Assembly (NCBI GenBank): GCA_028564675.1
Contig: JAOVVO010000335.1
Span: forward strand, 1-64,000
Reading direction: 5' to 3'
Source of the DNA: Onchocerca lupi
Lineage: Eukaryota > Nematoda > Chromadorea > Rhabditida > Onchocercidae
DNA: 64,000 bases
The notes beneath the pieces are model-generated. The model did not search any database, was not told the origin of the DNA, and saw only the letters and a program-made list of their open reading frames with translations. The stretch's first letter is position 1; each line of letters opens with the position of its first letter. Positions 50,051-61,761 of this stretch are shown here, one piece after another. A program made the position numbers and the translations under genes.

Positions 50051-50055
50051 ACAGA
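50051..50055 (+). promoter_or_regulatory. Candidate trans-splice acceptor of the GOPC gene
   Basis: The acceptor tttgttacag ends at 50054, one nucleotide before the ATG at 50056. A site this close to the start codon is the usual position for spliced-leader addition in nematodes. A cis-spliced 5'-UTR exon is the alternative. Confidence 0.5.
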
Positions 50056-53000
50056 ATGACAGCACTGGACGAGCGCCCGGTTGCTGGTCCGATGTTAGTC
50101 TGGCTCGATGCTTTAGAGAAAGATTTCGACAAAGCATTTGTTGGCTTGGATTTATTGTTAGGCGAAATTGATTCTGATCAAGTACTGAATTTTCTACTTC
50201 AATCTGTTTTTAATTTTTAACACCAACTATTTTGATTTTACCAAGAGGACTGATTTCATCGAATTTAATTGAAATTTTTCAAATGCTTCTTTCATAAGTT
50301 TCATAATTTCGATCTCCAATGAATGTTAGTGTGAACAGCAACATTAATATTAATGCGATGAATTTATTTCTGATAAACTCATTCATCTTCTCTCATTTTT
50401 ATAGACCATTCCATAATTTGAAATCAAATCTACAAAACTGAAATGACAGTATTTAAGAAGTTTCAATTGTCGCTCTTAAATGATTTTTTTTAATCGACCT
50501 GGACTAAATAATTTGGCCGATATTTTTGAAACTGAAAAATTTTTTGGCTTTCCAGGCAGATATAATGTTTGAGAGCCGTCAAAAGATGACTGCACTCAGT
50601 GGTGCATTCGCTCAGCTTGTCCATAAAGCGCAAACAATTTTCCAGTGCAATTTGCGCCAAGAGGTCGTTTGTGGCTCTATTATTACGATGAAAATCTTTC
50701 TGTTGAGCGAAATCAGCATCGATTATTTTTGCTCTTTCGTATAACTCTATTAAAACATAACTATTTTTTCCTCAAATCAATTATGTCCAACTTGATATTA
50801 CAGGCAGAATTGGTACAACTTAGGGAAGATTTATGCTTATCACGATCCGCTCATTATGAACTTGAACGTGAATCTCAGCAACTCATGCTTCAGGTTATAT
50901 TTTCATTGAAAAAAATCACTAAAGGAAATCGAAATTATCCTTTTTATTGATGAAATTTATTTGGAATCTCGAAAGTCTTCAGGTGCACAGCTTGCATTGT
51001 CAAGTACACTCCAAAACTGCTCCACATGAATCAGACATGATCAAGAAAAAACTGGTATGACATGTATTTTTCAGCACTATTTATAACAGATTTTAAATTC
51101 TAATATCTACTCTTTCAAGGATCTTTTAAAATCAGAATGATAGATTAAAATATAATATCTTTTTCCAAAAATTTTATGCAACACGAAAATTCCGAATTTG
51201 TTGAAGTACAATCGAATAAATAGATGAATTTATTTATTTAGAACTCACAATAATATCAACTATTTGATTATTATTATTATTGCATAGTACTACCTAACAA
51301 AAAATTGTAAAGTAATATAAATAAATAGACAAAACATTCAAATTTTATCAGTGTGACATATGATTTAACCGGTCAATAAAACCAGTGACAGATTAAACAA
51401 TTAATGAGTTTATTTGTAATATTTGCAAAACTTGATAGGCATTAGTGTAATTCTGATTAGTGTTGAATGGTTATACATTTAAGACTATGAGCAATAATAT
51501 TATTCTAAGAGAAGTAATTTAGCTAATTTCTTATAGCATAGATGAAATTTCTCACTTTCAAATTTTACACCAGCTCGAAATATTTTGTATCAGCAGTTTT
51601 TCGTTAGACGTGGCCAAAGATTAAATAGAGACTCGAAATTTTACTAGCCATTTAATTATTTTATTTCAATCAACTTGCTAAAAAATGGCAAGATTTGAGC
51701 AATTTCTCCATTGATTTCACTATTAATATGTTAATTCATTAGGCAGTATTTTTGTCTAGCGCATTTAGAAAAGTAACTCACAATGAAACGAAGACAATCA
51801 GATGAATCGTTTCCCGATTTCCACCGTTTAACTTTCAATTAAAAAATTAGGAGCAAGAGATATTAAACTTTCGATCCGAAATTCGGCCTCCTGCAAAACT
51901 CCGTTCGGAAGTGGAACTTCTTCGCAAAGAAAACAAGAAATATCGACAAATGATTCTGGCTATGCAAAATGAAGTTTATGGTGCTCGACTTGCCGCCAAA
52001 TATTTGGACAAGGAACTTGCTGGAAGGTTTGTCAATAATTCAAATATTAAATGGCTTAGTGAACAAATGCTTCTGTTATTAATTTTTTTTTAAGAGGCAA
52101 TTTCAACATGGAATCTTTCTTGCTGAATTTACGATTATGCCAAAGCACTCTCCCCTCCCACTCTCCCCCCCATCCCCCCCCCCCCTTTCAATCAATTTAA
52201 TTATTAATTAAACTATATATTATTTCTGTGCATCTTTTGCATTTGTGAAAAGCGTACGAAAATAATATACAATTTCTTAATAAAAGTAAATCAGTGATTT
52301 TTAAAAATCCTAATTCCTCATTAATTTCAGAATTCAGCAAATTCAACTGCTTGGCAGAGATATGCGTGGCGCTGAACATGATCGATTATGGAACCAACTG
52401 GAAGCCGAAATTCATCTTCATCGTCATAAAACTGTCATTCGAGCATGCAGGTGTACTAATTATGATCTTGAAAATCTGAATATTGATGTATTTAGTTAAA
52501 GTGGACTTCTAACAAATGAAGTTATTACAGAGGAAGACGAAGTAGTCAGAAGCATTTGCCAACACCACCTCATCATGATTACAGAAGCTTACGGAAACAG
52601 AAAGGCGTGGGAAAAATTCGCAACGTTAAACTTGTCAAGGCTTCACACGAAGGTCTCGGCATATCTATTACGGTGCTATTTGTATTCCATCTTAAATTAA
52701 ATGGTGATTTTCTGTCCGGATTCAGATGAGGCCTTTTGCCTTATTTGTTTTCATCTAGACAATGCAAACAATCAACTTTTGCTGTTGATTAAAGAGACAT
52801 ATTTCGGGTGTTTACATTCGTTCTTATCCGTCTGGGGCCAGCAGTACTTTCTTGAGCTTAATACGGTTAGTCCCGATGTACTTGACATGAATCAAGCAAT
52901 TCTAGTATCATTGAATTCAAATCAATAGGATTGCGAAATGAGCCTATGCAAAATCTGAAAAATCTCTTTGAACCACCTTACACATATGCGTATCGGTTTT

Positions 53001-54105
53001 AAGAAATTAATTCAGAAGAAATAATTCATTTTAGGGTGGAAAAGAACACGGTGTGCCAATTCTGATCTCGGAAATCCATCCTAAACAACCTGCTGAACGA
53101 TGTGGCAATTTGTTTGTCGGTGATGCCATATTGTCCGTCAATGGCATTGATTTGCGTACTGCGAAGCACAATGAAGCTGTACACATACTTTCCGAACAGG
53201 TTTGAGGTTACTGCTTGTGCATATCGCTTTCTTAAAAATGCTTCCCTTTGTGCACTTTTGCTTCTAATCCTTATCTTTTGACATAGTTTCTTATCTCAAA
53301 CATTTAAATTCGTAAATTAACTAAAATTATAGCACATCAAAACGATCAAGACTGATTGTTATGACGAATAATTTAAAAAAAGAAAAATAGTGAATACTTT
53401 TGAAGAATTCCAATTTTTGTTCACCCCATTTATATAAGTTTCGTGAGATATCTAAAGAGAATTTGAAATATCTTAAGAGAATTTGCTTTTATTTCAATGA
53501 TCGGTGTTGAAGCGTTGAATAATATTATCAACCACTTTGTCTTATCCATTAGTTGGCCTGGAACTGAAATATTTCTTTTGCAGAATAATATCACTACTCA
53601 CATTGTCTTCAAAGTCATCAAAGACAATTAATTTTTCTCACTGCTTAATGTTACTAGATATTTACTCTAAAAATTTTCTTAGCTTTTCATTTGATGATTT
53701 TCAATTTTCACATGCTTGGCACAATTTTAGGAAGGCGAATTAAATTTAAAAGTGGTTTACGTGGCTCCAGATCAAGATAGTGATGATGATGGCGACGTAA
53801 TGGTTGAAACACAAGGCGGCTTTTTGTAATTATCATTAATTTTTGCATTTTGTTTATTTTTGAAAGGAATCAGTGTTTGTATTTATATGCATCACTTCTT
53901 AATAATATACAAATTTACTTACTCACGTGTACTTAAAATATCTTTGATTAGGTTCTATCTCTATGAACCATTTACGGATCGTGAGCATCAGATGGCAAGC
54001 TTGAGCACGCTGGAGCAAACGACAAGCAGTTGCTCATCATCTGCATCTCATCACAGCGATAACAACAATTTGGCTGCTGAAAATGGTACTGTCCGAGAAC
54101 GATGA
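50056..54105 (+). CDS. GOPC/PIST homologue: Golgi coiled-coil and PDZ protein
   Basis: Ten exons close in phase to 415 residues: 50056-50181, 50556-50663, 50804-50893, 50983-51054, 51851-52026, 52331-52450, 52531-52672, 53035-53199, 53731-53825 and 53952-54105. The N-terminus (WLDALEKDFDKAFVGLDLLL, then GEIDSDQADIMFESRQKM) and coiled coil (RKENKKYRQMI, EVYGARLAAKYLDKELAGR, IQQIQLLGRDM, LWNQLEAEIHLHRHKTVIRA) match metazoan GOPC closely. The PDZ domain covers about 263-347, with the ligand-binding loop [20 protein letters not shown] and FVGDAILSVNG. The tail is serine/asparagine-rich and diverges from vertebrates. GOPC sits at the trans-Golgi, binds Golgin-160/syntaxin-6 and TC10 through its coiled coils, and uses its PDZ domain to send membrane receptors and channels to the surface or the lysosome. 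Intron 9 begins at TT|GTAATT; if retained, it would end the protein shortly after the PDZ domain. Confidence 0.95.
52151..52185. repeat. Poly-C/CT tract in a GOPC intron
   Basis: A strand-biased cytosine-rich run (blocks of 4, 3, 7 and 12-13 C separated by T or A) in intron 5. It is very unusual in this AT-rich DNA, and is the kind of tract that can form an i-motif or G-quadruplex. Confidence 0.9.
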
Positions 54106-54814
54106 TGGCCAGAGAATCATGATGAAACATAGCAATGATTAACAAACCTGTTTAGGTGAATTTAATTATCAAAACAGCTGAGATTATATTACTGCTCCCG
54201 AAATCACTAATAATTACAGTGTGCATCTATAGATATAAATATTAAGATGCTGAGACGCCGATATTATTCAATTTTCGTTGTAAATTGATTTACTTGTTCT
54301 GACCTTGCCAAAAGAAAAATAATCTCAGAAGTTTTTCGAACTGTCCATGTGTCCACTTTAAATATCAACATTAAATCAGTATTTTTCTTCTTTTGCAGAG
54401 AAGAGAATTCTACAAAATAATGTTCTAGTGAGTTATATATATAAATATATCAAGGCTGCTCCAGGAATGCCAATAATTTTTCACTTGTTTGAAAAATGAT
54501 TGTAGTTATTTTCTCTCATTTATTTATTTCTTTTCTTGCTTCAAAAATGCCATTCGTTGTTGACTTGTTTCTATGTACACTCTGTTCTTATGAATTGAAG
54601 CTCAATACGAATATGTGTTTTGGTGATAATATATGACAGAATATCTATCAGTCATAATGATGTGTTATGTTAGTTTTTTGGGTTTCTTAATAAATTAGCA
54701 TAATTTGTTTAATTAGGAATAAGTATTATTTAATAAGTGCTGTTATGCAAAAGTAATTTCAATGAGATAGTATGCAAAATCAATTTCAACAATTGCAAAT
54801 CTATCTGACGCATT
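54106..54814. other. 3' flank of GOPC
   Basis: AT-rich sequence with no supportable gene. It most likely contains the 3'-UTR of GOPC followed by spacer DNA up to the SNW1-like pseudogene. AATAAA-type signals are present, including near 54689. Confidence 0.5.
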
Positions 54815-55899
54815 TGTTAGGCATAGTTCTGCCATGCATATCTAATTGGAAGAATCTAAGAGAATTCACTATTGTACTGGATAAATGATTGGCTGCTGAT
54901 GGCAGAGGTTTACAGTAGGTACATCACAGAAATTCCAATGCTATTTCTTTTGCCCAAGCTATAAAATTTGCGGTAAGTGCTATTAGTGAAAATTTAAACC
55001 AGAAAAAGTTAGTGAGGTAGGTTACATTGAATAAAAGTTTCATACTGATACTGAATATTACTGATCAAAAAAGATATTGCTTAACAACAAAGTTGCATCG
55101 ACAGTTGAAGCAAGTGATGAATGGATTAGAAAATTATATCAATTATATCAAATTTATCAATGAAAATTTTGCCAAGTTAGCGGAATCATTATATTTGGCT
55201 GATCACATAGCTCGTGAAGCTGTCAAAACGCGTGCACAGATGGAACGTCGTGACGCTCAAAGCAAGAAGGCTGAGAAGGAAAAGATGAGAAAAGAAGCTA
55301 TGGCCTGGACAAGAACATATTATACTCGAAAAAATACAAGAAAATGATTCAATAAGCCAGGAAACTCAAGAACGTTATCAAATTAGCGTGGTCGTCTGGA
55401 TGAACATCCTCGTGAAAGGAATATTGCCTGGGACAATTCAAATAAATTGGATAGGTTTAAGAAGGGTTGGGAGAGGGATATTAGCGAGAAAATCGCACTT
55501 GGTTTACCGGATGCGCGAACAAGGTTTCATGAGACGCAATTTGATCAGTGGGAAGGATTAGATAGTGGTAATTTTGTTGAAAAAACATATAGTGCATACG
55601 ATAAACCGTGGTGTGTTCATATTTAGAAACATATTTATCAACCGAATAAAAATCTTGATAAAGATTTTTACGGTGATGATTTGGTAGTACAATTAGTACC
55701 AATCGATTCGTTCCTGATAAGGATTCAGTGGTGCCGAATCTGGAGCAGCACGCAATGTTGGACCTGCTGAGTTCGAAAAGGAGGAACAGGATATCTTCGG
55801 TATCGGCTAGTTGCTGCAATTAGCCAAAGAATCAAGTAAAAAGTGAAGAAGAAGAAAGCAACTGATGAAAATTCATCATCATCTAAGAAGCGTCGGTGA
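54815..55899 (+). pseudogene. SNW1/SKIP (Prp45) pseudogene
   Basis: Broken coding DNA follows the SNW-domain splicing and transcription cofactor almost to its end. In order: PCISNWKN (the SNW motif) and LAADGRGLQ at about 54829-54916; INENFAKLAESLYLADHIAR with EAVKTRAQMERRDAQSKKA at about 55162-55270; RDISEKIALGLPDARTRFHE and FDQWEGLDSG at about 55470-55570; KNLDKDFYGDDLV around 55650; and a lysine-rich end KKKKKATDENSSSSKKRR stopping at 55897. Stop codons and frameshifts separate the blocks, so no SNW protein can be made. Most of the gene is colinear without introns, suggesting a retrocopy, but about 245 extra bases between GRGLQ and INENF are unexplained (insertion or retained intron). Functional SNW1 belongs to the activated spliceosome; the intact parent gene is not in this window. 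Confidence 0.9.
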
Positions 55900-56140
55900 A
55901 ATGCATATCTTGATTCACATGTGCAAATTACAGTATATATATTGTTTGCTTTTGAGGTTATATCGACAATAATTGCAGATTCCTAATTTGTGGCGCCTTG
56001 AGATCATATTGATTTAAAAAGTTCAGATTTGGAGCAGATCAGTTTAGTTCTGAGTTTCTGCACCGACGAAATTCAACACAGCAACAGCAGCTCGATTCTA
56101 GTTCGGAATTCTTACACGGGCACAGCAATAATTCTACAGT

Positions 56141-56342
56141 GACAAAGATCGACGCAGTAGTGGCAGCAAATCGACAATCAAGAAGTTCCATTCTCCTCTA
56201 CGAACGACAAAGGAAAGAATAATCCAGTGATCAAGGTTTTGTTTGGATATTCTCAAATAATTGTTTGTATCGTACAGAAGGAACCAATCTTCCCCCCTCA
56301 ATCAATAAAACTTTTTACTAAAGATATTCATCTCTGTCACAA
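56141..56342 (+). repeat. LTR-like direct repeat, copy A
   Basis: This segment matches 60403-60640 in the same orientation. Shared blocks in order are gacaaagaYcgacgcag, cgacaaaggaaaga, ccagtgat, ataattgtttgt, atcaataaaac (with AATAAA) and attcatctYtgtcaca. An ordered series ending with a polyadenylation signal and a short terminal block is what an LTR 3' half looks like, but no gag or pol frame lies between the copies. It may instead be a dispersed noncoding repeat. Confidence 0.6.
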
Positions 56343-59145
56343 CCAAAACGTGACAGAAAGAACTTTTCGACGAAAAGTTCATGGTAATAGCTGATCAAAG
56401 ACTGCCAAAGCAACATTGTAGCTTATGTTCTGTTTGTATTAGGCAGTATGTACTGCGATTTATGCGATATTTTGGAATATTTAGAAAAACGTGGGAACCG
56501 TAAAGAAACGGGAAAAAGCAAATAGTATCCATTCCTCACTTGCATTTCACATTTTTCATTGGCTCATTGTAAATCTCTAATTACAGTATTTTTTGATTAA
56601 CTTTCATTTTTGATCTTGACCAAGTTTTGATATTAATTTTTTATGTAATAAGATATTAAACTTACAAGCATCCATTTTATCCGAATATCATTTCTCTATA
56701 GTAATACTGAGCTCTTTCATTTCTTCTTTCTGTTTGTTTCACAGTAAATTAGAAATTAAATTTAGATATTTCTGAATAATTCTTATCATTAAAAAATTAA
56801 TTGGTATAGTTCCATGGATATCGCCATTTTTTGAATTCTTATTTCAACTATTTATAACTCACATCTACTTGTTTTGTAATATAAGTAAGATATTGAAATT
56901 CTTCAAAACAGTTCTTGATCTTATACAATTCAAATATGTGATGGATCAAAATCAAGAAGATATTTTGCAGAATTCAGTCCTAACAAATGGACCAGAATCA
57001 TCATCATTAATATTACTTGCTTTTTGGCCTGCATCTATATCGAAAATAAGTTTTTGAAAGAAGCAAATTCTTAATGACATTTTCATGGTATGGAACTGGC
57101 CCTAAAAGTAAATTTATATTATTTTTTTTAAAGTTTTCTTCGAAGCATTTTTCAACACTTCTTTAAAGTTATTTTTTAAAAACTTCCCGCTATTTTCTTA
57201 AAATCTCTTCAACGTCTTTTTTACTAACTTTTGATGTGCTTCCTTCAGTTCTACAGTTACTAAAAATTTATCGACTAGAAATGCCATTTCTCTTTAACTT
57301 TTAATACTCAGAAAAAGTGACCATTTTCATTCTCTTGGCCAATGATCTTTCTTCGAAGAAGCATTTTCTAGTCATTTCATTTTTTCTTCAATTATTTTTG
57401 ATTAATCCTTTTTGTCATTCGTCAACTCCTTACCTCATCTTAATTCTTGCATTTAAATTCTTCATTTATTCAATTCTGGTGCAAATAAAGAAGACATGAT
57501 CCAAAAAAACTACTCCAAACAGAATTAATATTTACTTTTAAATTGTCATTTCAAAAATTCCATTTTGTTTCGACAAAAGGAAATGTCCATCTGTATTATT
57601 TTTAGTTTTATTATTTTTAAAAGTGGATGAACAAACGAAAACGAATGATGTGTGAAACAATTTACTAACCGAAAAATTCGGACACCCTCTCCGAACAATA
57701 TTTTGCAAGAAACACGTGATCAAAACAATAGATCATTTGTTTGCTTGTACGATATTTTTTGTGGTGTTGAGAATTTCACGTAGAAGTATGAACGATACGA
57801 ATAGCAATAAATCTGTCGACATCTGTAACGATAGTTGCTCAGATATAAGATGCAGTTAATATTTTCCAAAAAATTCATCTCATAGTCCAAAATCATTCAT
57901 TAATTTCAATCTTCATTTCAATTAACATCCAAAATAATGATTTTCAAATGAATAGATTTATTGCTGTTTAATAAATGTTTGTTTTGCAAAAATACTCCTC
58001 AATATTATCAATCGTTATCCTTTGTGTCTGAGAAATACGGTATGAATCGTAATATAGGAATGCCAAATGTTTGAAAAGTGAAATATCTGCATCACAATTA
58101 ACACCTAAGAATTTCAGTCGAACAAGGAAGCGTCACTTCAAATTCGTTAATCAATACTCAAATTTAGATAAAACATACAGTTACTAATATAAATTAGTGA
58201 ATTTCAACATAAAAATCCATGCAACTGTCATATGAACCTAGAAAGATTATTACAAAACAGATGTACATTGCATTAGATAATGTTAAAATTGTCTGATTGC
58301 CACAAAAATACCGAGATATTTTTACACAGATAATTATGTGTTATCTATCCAGTTTGCATATATTAGTAAAATTAATCATAATTTTAGATTAAATGGGAAC
58401 TGGTCATAGCAGAGCAGACGAGATAAGTGGCAATGCCTTGCGACTCCATCGACATTGTTTTCGGTGTCAAAATGAACAAAGTTTCAATAATTTCTACGAA
58501 CCAACTACCATCTTCTACAGTCTGCGACAAAATTAAGAAATATGAACAAAATTATTATATCAAAAAGATACTTATTGCAGCTGAATTTGATGCCTTCGGA
58601 ATTTTAAGAGCAAATCTGGAATGGAAAAATATTGCAGTTACCAATTAATGACAGAGTGTTTTGACTGATTAAAGTTTTAGATCGAAACTGAAGTATTTGG
58701 AAACCAATACATAGATAACGTTTTTTTAGAATAGATTCACAACATCTGAACGCATGTTTTTTCAAAAATACTCGAGAAGTTAAATTGAAGAAATTTTCAA
58801 AATATAGAAAAATATCGAATCCTTCGGCATTAATGAATTTAGTGGAAGATTCAATGACTTCGAATTTTGATTAGTGGCAGCAAAATGAAAAATCAGCGAA
58901 TTATATTGAGAAGATTCATAACAATTAATCCAATAACTACTTCGTATATTCACATTTTCCGAATCATTCTCTTTTAATTTGGCTAGAATTGTGAAAATTT
59001 AGTAAAATAATTTCCATATCTGAAAATTTCGTATGAATTTATATTTTATTCCATCAGTGACTGCCACTCAGGAGATATAATCAAGCAAGTATTTGAGCAG
59101 GCGATGTCGCGAATTCGATATCGCGAAGCTCCTATCAAATGCTAA
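56343..59145. other. AT-rich spacer between repeat copies
   Basis: No supportable gene. Open frames at 56869-57057, 57317-57499 and 58427-58648 have no recognised motif. Near 59108-59125 two TCGCGA palindromes lie close together. The region probably consists of decayed repeat DNA and neutral spacer. Confidence 0.45.
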
Positions 59146-59390
59146 ATTCTTATTGTAAACAATGTAACTAGTGTTGTCAATCATTCAGCTTTTCTCATGT
59201 TTATTCCTTCCTTTGTTTTCAATCACAAAGGAATTACATTTTACTGTCAATTGTTTTCCTTTCTTTGGTTTTCAATCACAAAGGAATTACATTTTACTGT
59301 CAATTGTTACCATTGTTTCCAATATTCAATTCTCATTGTGAACAATGTAACTGGTGTTGCAAATCATTTAGCTTCTCTCATGCTTGTTGT
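59146..59390. repeat. Nested short direct repeats
   Basis: Two layers are visible. An inner pair with a 53-bp period (from 59220 and from 59273) shares a 37-base stretch beginning caatcacaaaggaattac. An outer pair of ~60-bp units, at 59146 and 59329, shares attctYattgtRaacaatg followed by taact, and later tctcatg. A further pair sharing taacagcttctcatgatta, with one mismatch, lies just after at about 59402 and 59444. Confidence 0.8.
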
Positions 59391-59899
59391 TTTTCTAGCC
59401 TTAACAGCTTCTCATGATTAACAATGCTTATTGTTTTTTAGCCCTAACAGCTTCCCATGATTAACACATACCCATTCACTTGAGTTTCTAACAATTAAAC
59501 CACTTCCATCTAAAAAGATATAAATTTGGTTGTATCAAGTAAAAGTGTCTTTTCTTCCTAATCTTCAAAATGAAATCGTATAGTGTCTCTTCTTCCCGGT
59601 CTCAAAAATAAAATCGTATTATTCGGTGTGAAATCTACAATTCAATTCTATAATTCAATCTACTCCGACTCCCCTACAAAATTCAATTCGACTCGATTGG
59701 ATTCACTGGCGGTATTAACTACTGAACGACATCGCTCACGAACTCAGAAATTATTCACGACAGGCGATATTCCAACGAAAAATAGAAGTTTAGGAAAGAA
59801 GTAATTAGAAACTCAAGTTCAGATAAATCGTATTTCTCACTTCCATGTTATCCTTAACACCTGAACTTTCATCGAATATTGACAATGATAGCAAAATAA

Positions 59900-60261
59900 A
59901 AGGATTCCCAAAATTATGCTGCGTTCTGTTAAATAGACAGCTGAATAAGGATGGTTTTGAAGGATCTTTCAAAAGTGAAGATGTCCTTATTCTTCGCATT
60001 TCCTATGATTCTAACAGATATGCCGTTTCAGTTTAAGAGATTGCAATTCCCAATTCGATTGGAGTTTATGTTCACCATCAATAAAGTTCAGGGTCAATCC
60101 TTAGAATTATGCGGTTTAGATCTAGAGATGGATTGCTTCTCACCTAGACAATTATACGTTGCGTGTTCTAGAGTCGGCAATCAGACAATCTCTACATCTA
60201 CACAGACAATGGAACAAGAAAAATATTGTATATCCACAAGTATTATGAAATTAAACATTAG
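59900..60261 (+). mobile_element. Helitron Rep/helicase C-terminal remnant, frameshifted
   Basis: Three frames together spell the end of a Helitron-type PIF1 helicase. Frame 1 gives FPKLCCVLLN and FKSEDVLI. Frame 2, from about 59990, gives FQFKRLQFPIRLEFMFTINK, VQGQSLELCGLDL and CFSPRQLYVACSRVG, the conserved helicase motifs V/VI (family form TINKxQGQS and QLYVACSRVG). Frame 3, from 60190, gives LYIYTDNGTRKILYIH to a stop at 60259. Two frameshifts and the lack of upstream Rep/HUH sequence show a dead 3' fragment. In intact elements the Rep-helicase protein drives rolling-circle transposition. Confidence 0.9.
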
Positions 60262-60402
60262 ATGTGGGCGAAAACTGAAAGATGTCAAATAACGCCATGA
60301 CAATAATTGCAAATAAGAAATACTAAAGATCAAGTGGCGCAACATAGTTTAAAAGGGCAATAAATATGTTTATCACCAAAACGCTCTAATTCACAGATAA
60401 AC

Positions 60403-60640
60403 GACAAAGACCGACGCAGCAGCAGCAACAGTTTGAAGGGTTCCAGTTCGACAGTTCAAAGCGACACAATAGTAGCAATAATCGGATAATTCACCTGAAT
60501 AGTATTCTTCTCTATTATCGACAAAGGAAAGATTAACCAGTGATTAATTTGCCTCGATGTTCTCAGATAATTGTTTGTTACGAAGAAGCACTCTTCATTA
60601 ATCAATAAAACATTTCACGATAGCATTCATCTTTGTCACA
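60403..60640 (+). repeat. LTR-like direct repeat, copy B
   Basis: Second copy of the repeat at 56141-56342, 4.3 kb downstream in the same orientation. It keeps the same order of shared blocks and ends atcaataaaac, attcatctttgtcaca. About 35 bp extra lie between its first two blocks. It immediately follows the Helitron fragment, so the Helitron may have inserted next to, or carried, this repeat. Confidence 0.6.
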
Positions 60641-60994
60641 CAAGACACAAAAAACCTCTTCACACTTATTGCTGACCTAGCCTAATCATAATAACAAGGA
60701 TCAGTTTCCAGTCCAACCAAACTAAAAATCAAATTACGAAGTATCAATTTTTTTCCCAATGCTAGAAACATGCGCTTTTCTTTTATCCACTTGACCAGAC
60801 TGAGCTACAGCAACGCGGTATAAAAACATGAGCGTATTCGAATGCAGAGTTGTGTCGAAATTTCAAAGCAAAGGACTTATAGGAAAGGACTTTACGATAT
60901 CTAAGATTTTAAATTAATATAGATAAGGCGCGTGTTTAAGAAGTTTCGGAGGTTTAAGATTTTAAACAGACGAACACTGATGTTTTTATTTATA

Positions 60995-61033
60995 TAGATT
61001 AGCTGGAGCCGGACACGCGAAGCGTGGTAAATA
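60995..61033 (+). mobile_element. Candidate Helitron 3' terminus with hairpin
   Basis: A tatatagattagctgg block is followed by a compact GC-rich hairpin at 61014-61026 (cacgc, loop gaa, gcgtg). Helitrons end in a short GC-rich hairpin close to the 3' border. A clear CTRR end could not be assigned, because the sequence passes into an AAAT-rich run. It lies about 750 bp after the helicase fragment in the expected orientation. Confidence 0.45.
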
Positions 61034-61085
61034 AATAAATGAATAAATAAATAGATAAATTGAAATAAATGCATAGGAAACGAAT
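61027..61085. repeat. AAAT-type microsatellite
   Basis: Imperfect tetranucleotide array of aaat/gaat/agat units immediately after the hairpin, of a kind often found at transposon ends. Confidence 0.75.
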
Positions 61086-61761
61086 GAATAAATACATATA
61101 TAAATACATCACATGACTTTTGTAATTTTCATGTCTTCAATAATGATTCGGATGGAATAGAGCAAAGAAGAATGAAATTAAAGACTGCATTTCAATCCAG
61201 TAAATCAAATAGGTCAGTTGCTGAATGGTCATTACAGTAAGGACTAAGGACAACTACGATTGAAGGATTAATAAAAACTAAAAAATGAACACATTATATA
61301 TATATGATTGCATAAAGGAAAGTATAGGATTGAATTTTTCGAAAATATTTCAAGTTTTTGATTCTTGTTCACCGATTTTTTCTAGATTTCTGTCCACTCT
61401 TTCAGTAATAATGACCATTATTGTAATGATCTCCAAAAGTGCAGGTACCGAGCAAATGCATTAATACTTATCGCTCATTTACTAAACAGCCTGTCATTAA
61501 ATTCAACGAATTGAGGAAATAAGAGATGCATTATAAGCAGTCTCTAATTTAGCGCGAGAAATAGCGCTGTTTCTCGGGGACAAGCGAAAATTCACAGATC
61601 TCGCGAAAGAACACAGCAGCAGAGATGTAGAGGGTCAGGGATGGTCGTATCCGGTAGGAATCCGATTTGCGACTTAAGAAGAAATGATTGGGATGATTCG
61701 AAGGTGTAACGTTTCGACGAGATCTGAGATGAAGAGTTCAGTTTAGGAGTCGGTGGATACG
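61086..61761. other. Upstream region of the IP3 3-kinase gene
   Basis: No separate gene. The last 210 bp are much richer in GC and CpG than the rest of the window. They contain a 22-bp near-palindrome at 61555-61576 (cgagaaa, agcgct core, tttctcg, one mismatched pair). This is the likely promoter or 5'-UTR of the kinase. The long minus-strand frame here is only antisense to it. Confidence 0.55.

Larger units (their letters stand above)
38414..50054. other. 11.6-kb gene-poor AT-rich region
   Basis: I find no gene I can support on either strand. Open frames (for example 41675-41932 minus, 42117-42305 minus and 47307-47654 plus) have biased, low-complexity translations and no motifs or exon partners. 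Long poly-T runs occur (for example 40783-40803). Three small patches look less like background: about 42470-42760, 44440-44780 and 47160-47300, which are richer in GC and purines and could be decayed pseudogenes or noncoding RNA. None gives a recognisable product. The region also holds a fold-back repeat (45866-45978) and a TA microsatellite. Confidence 0.5.
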
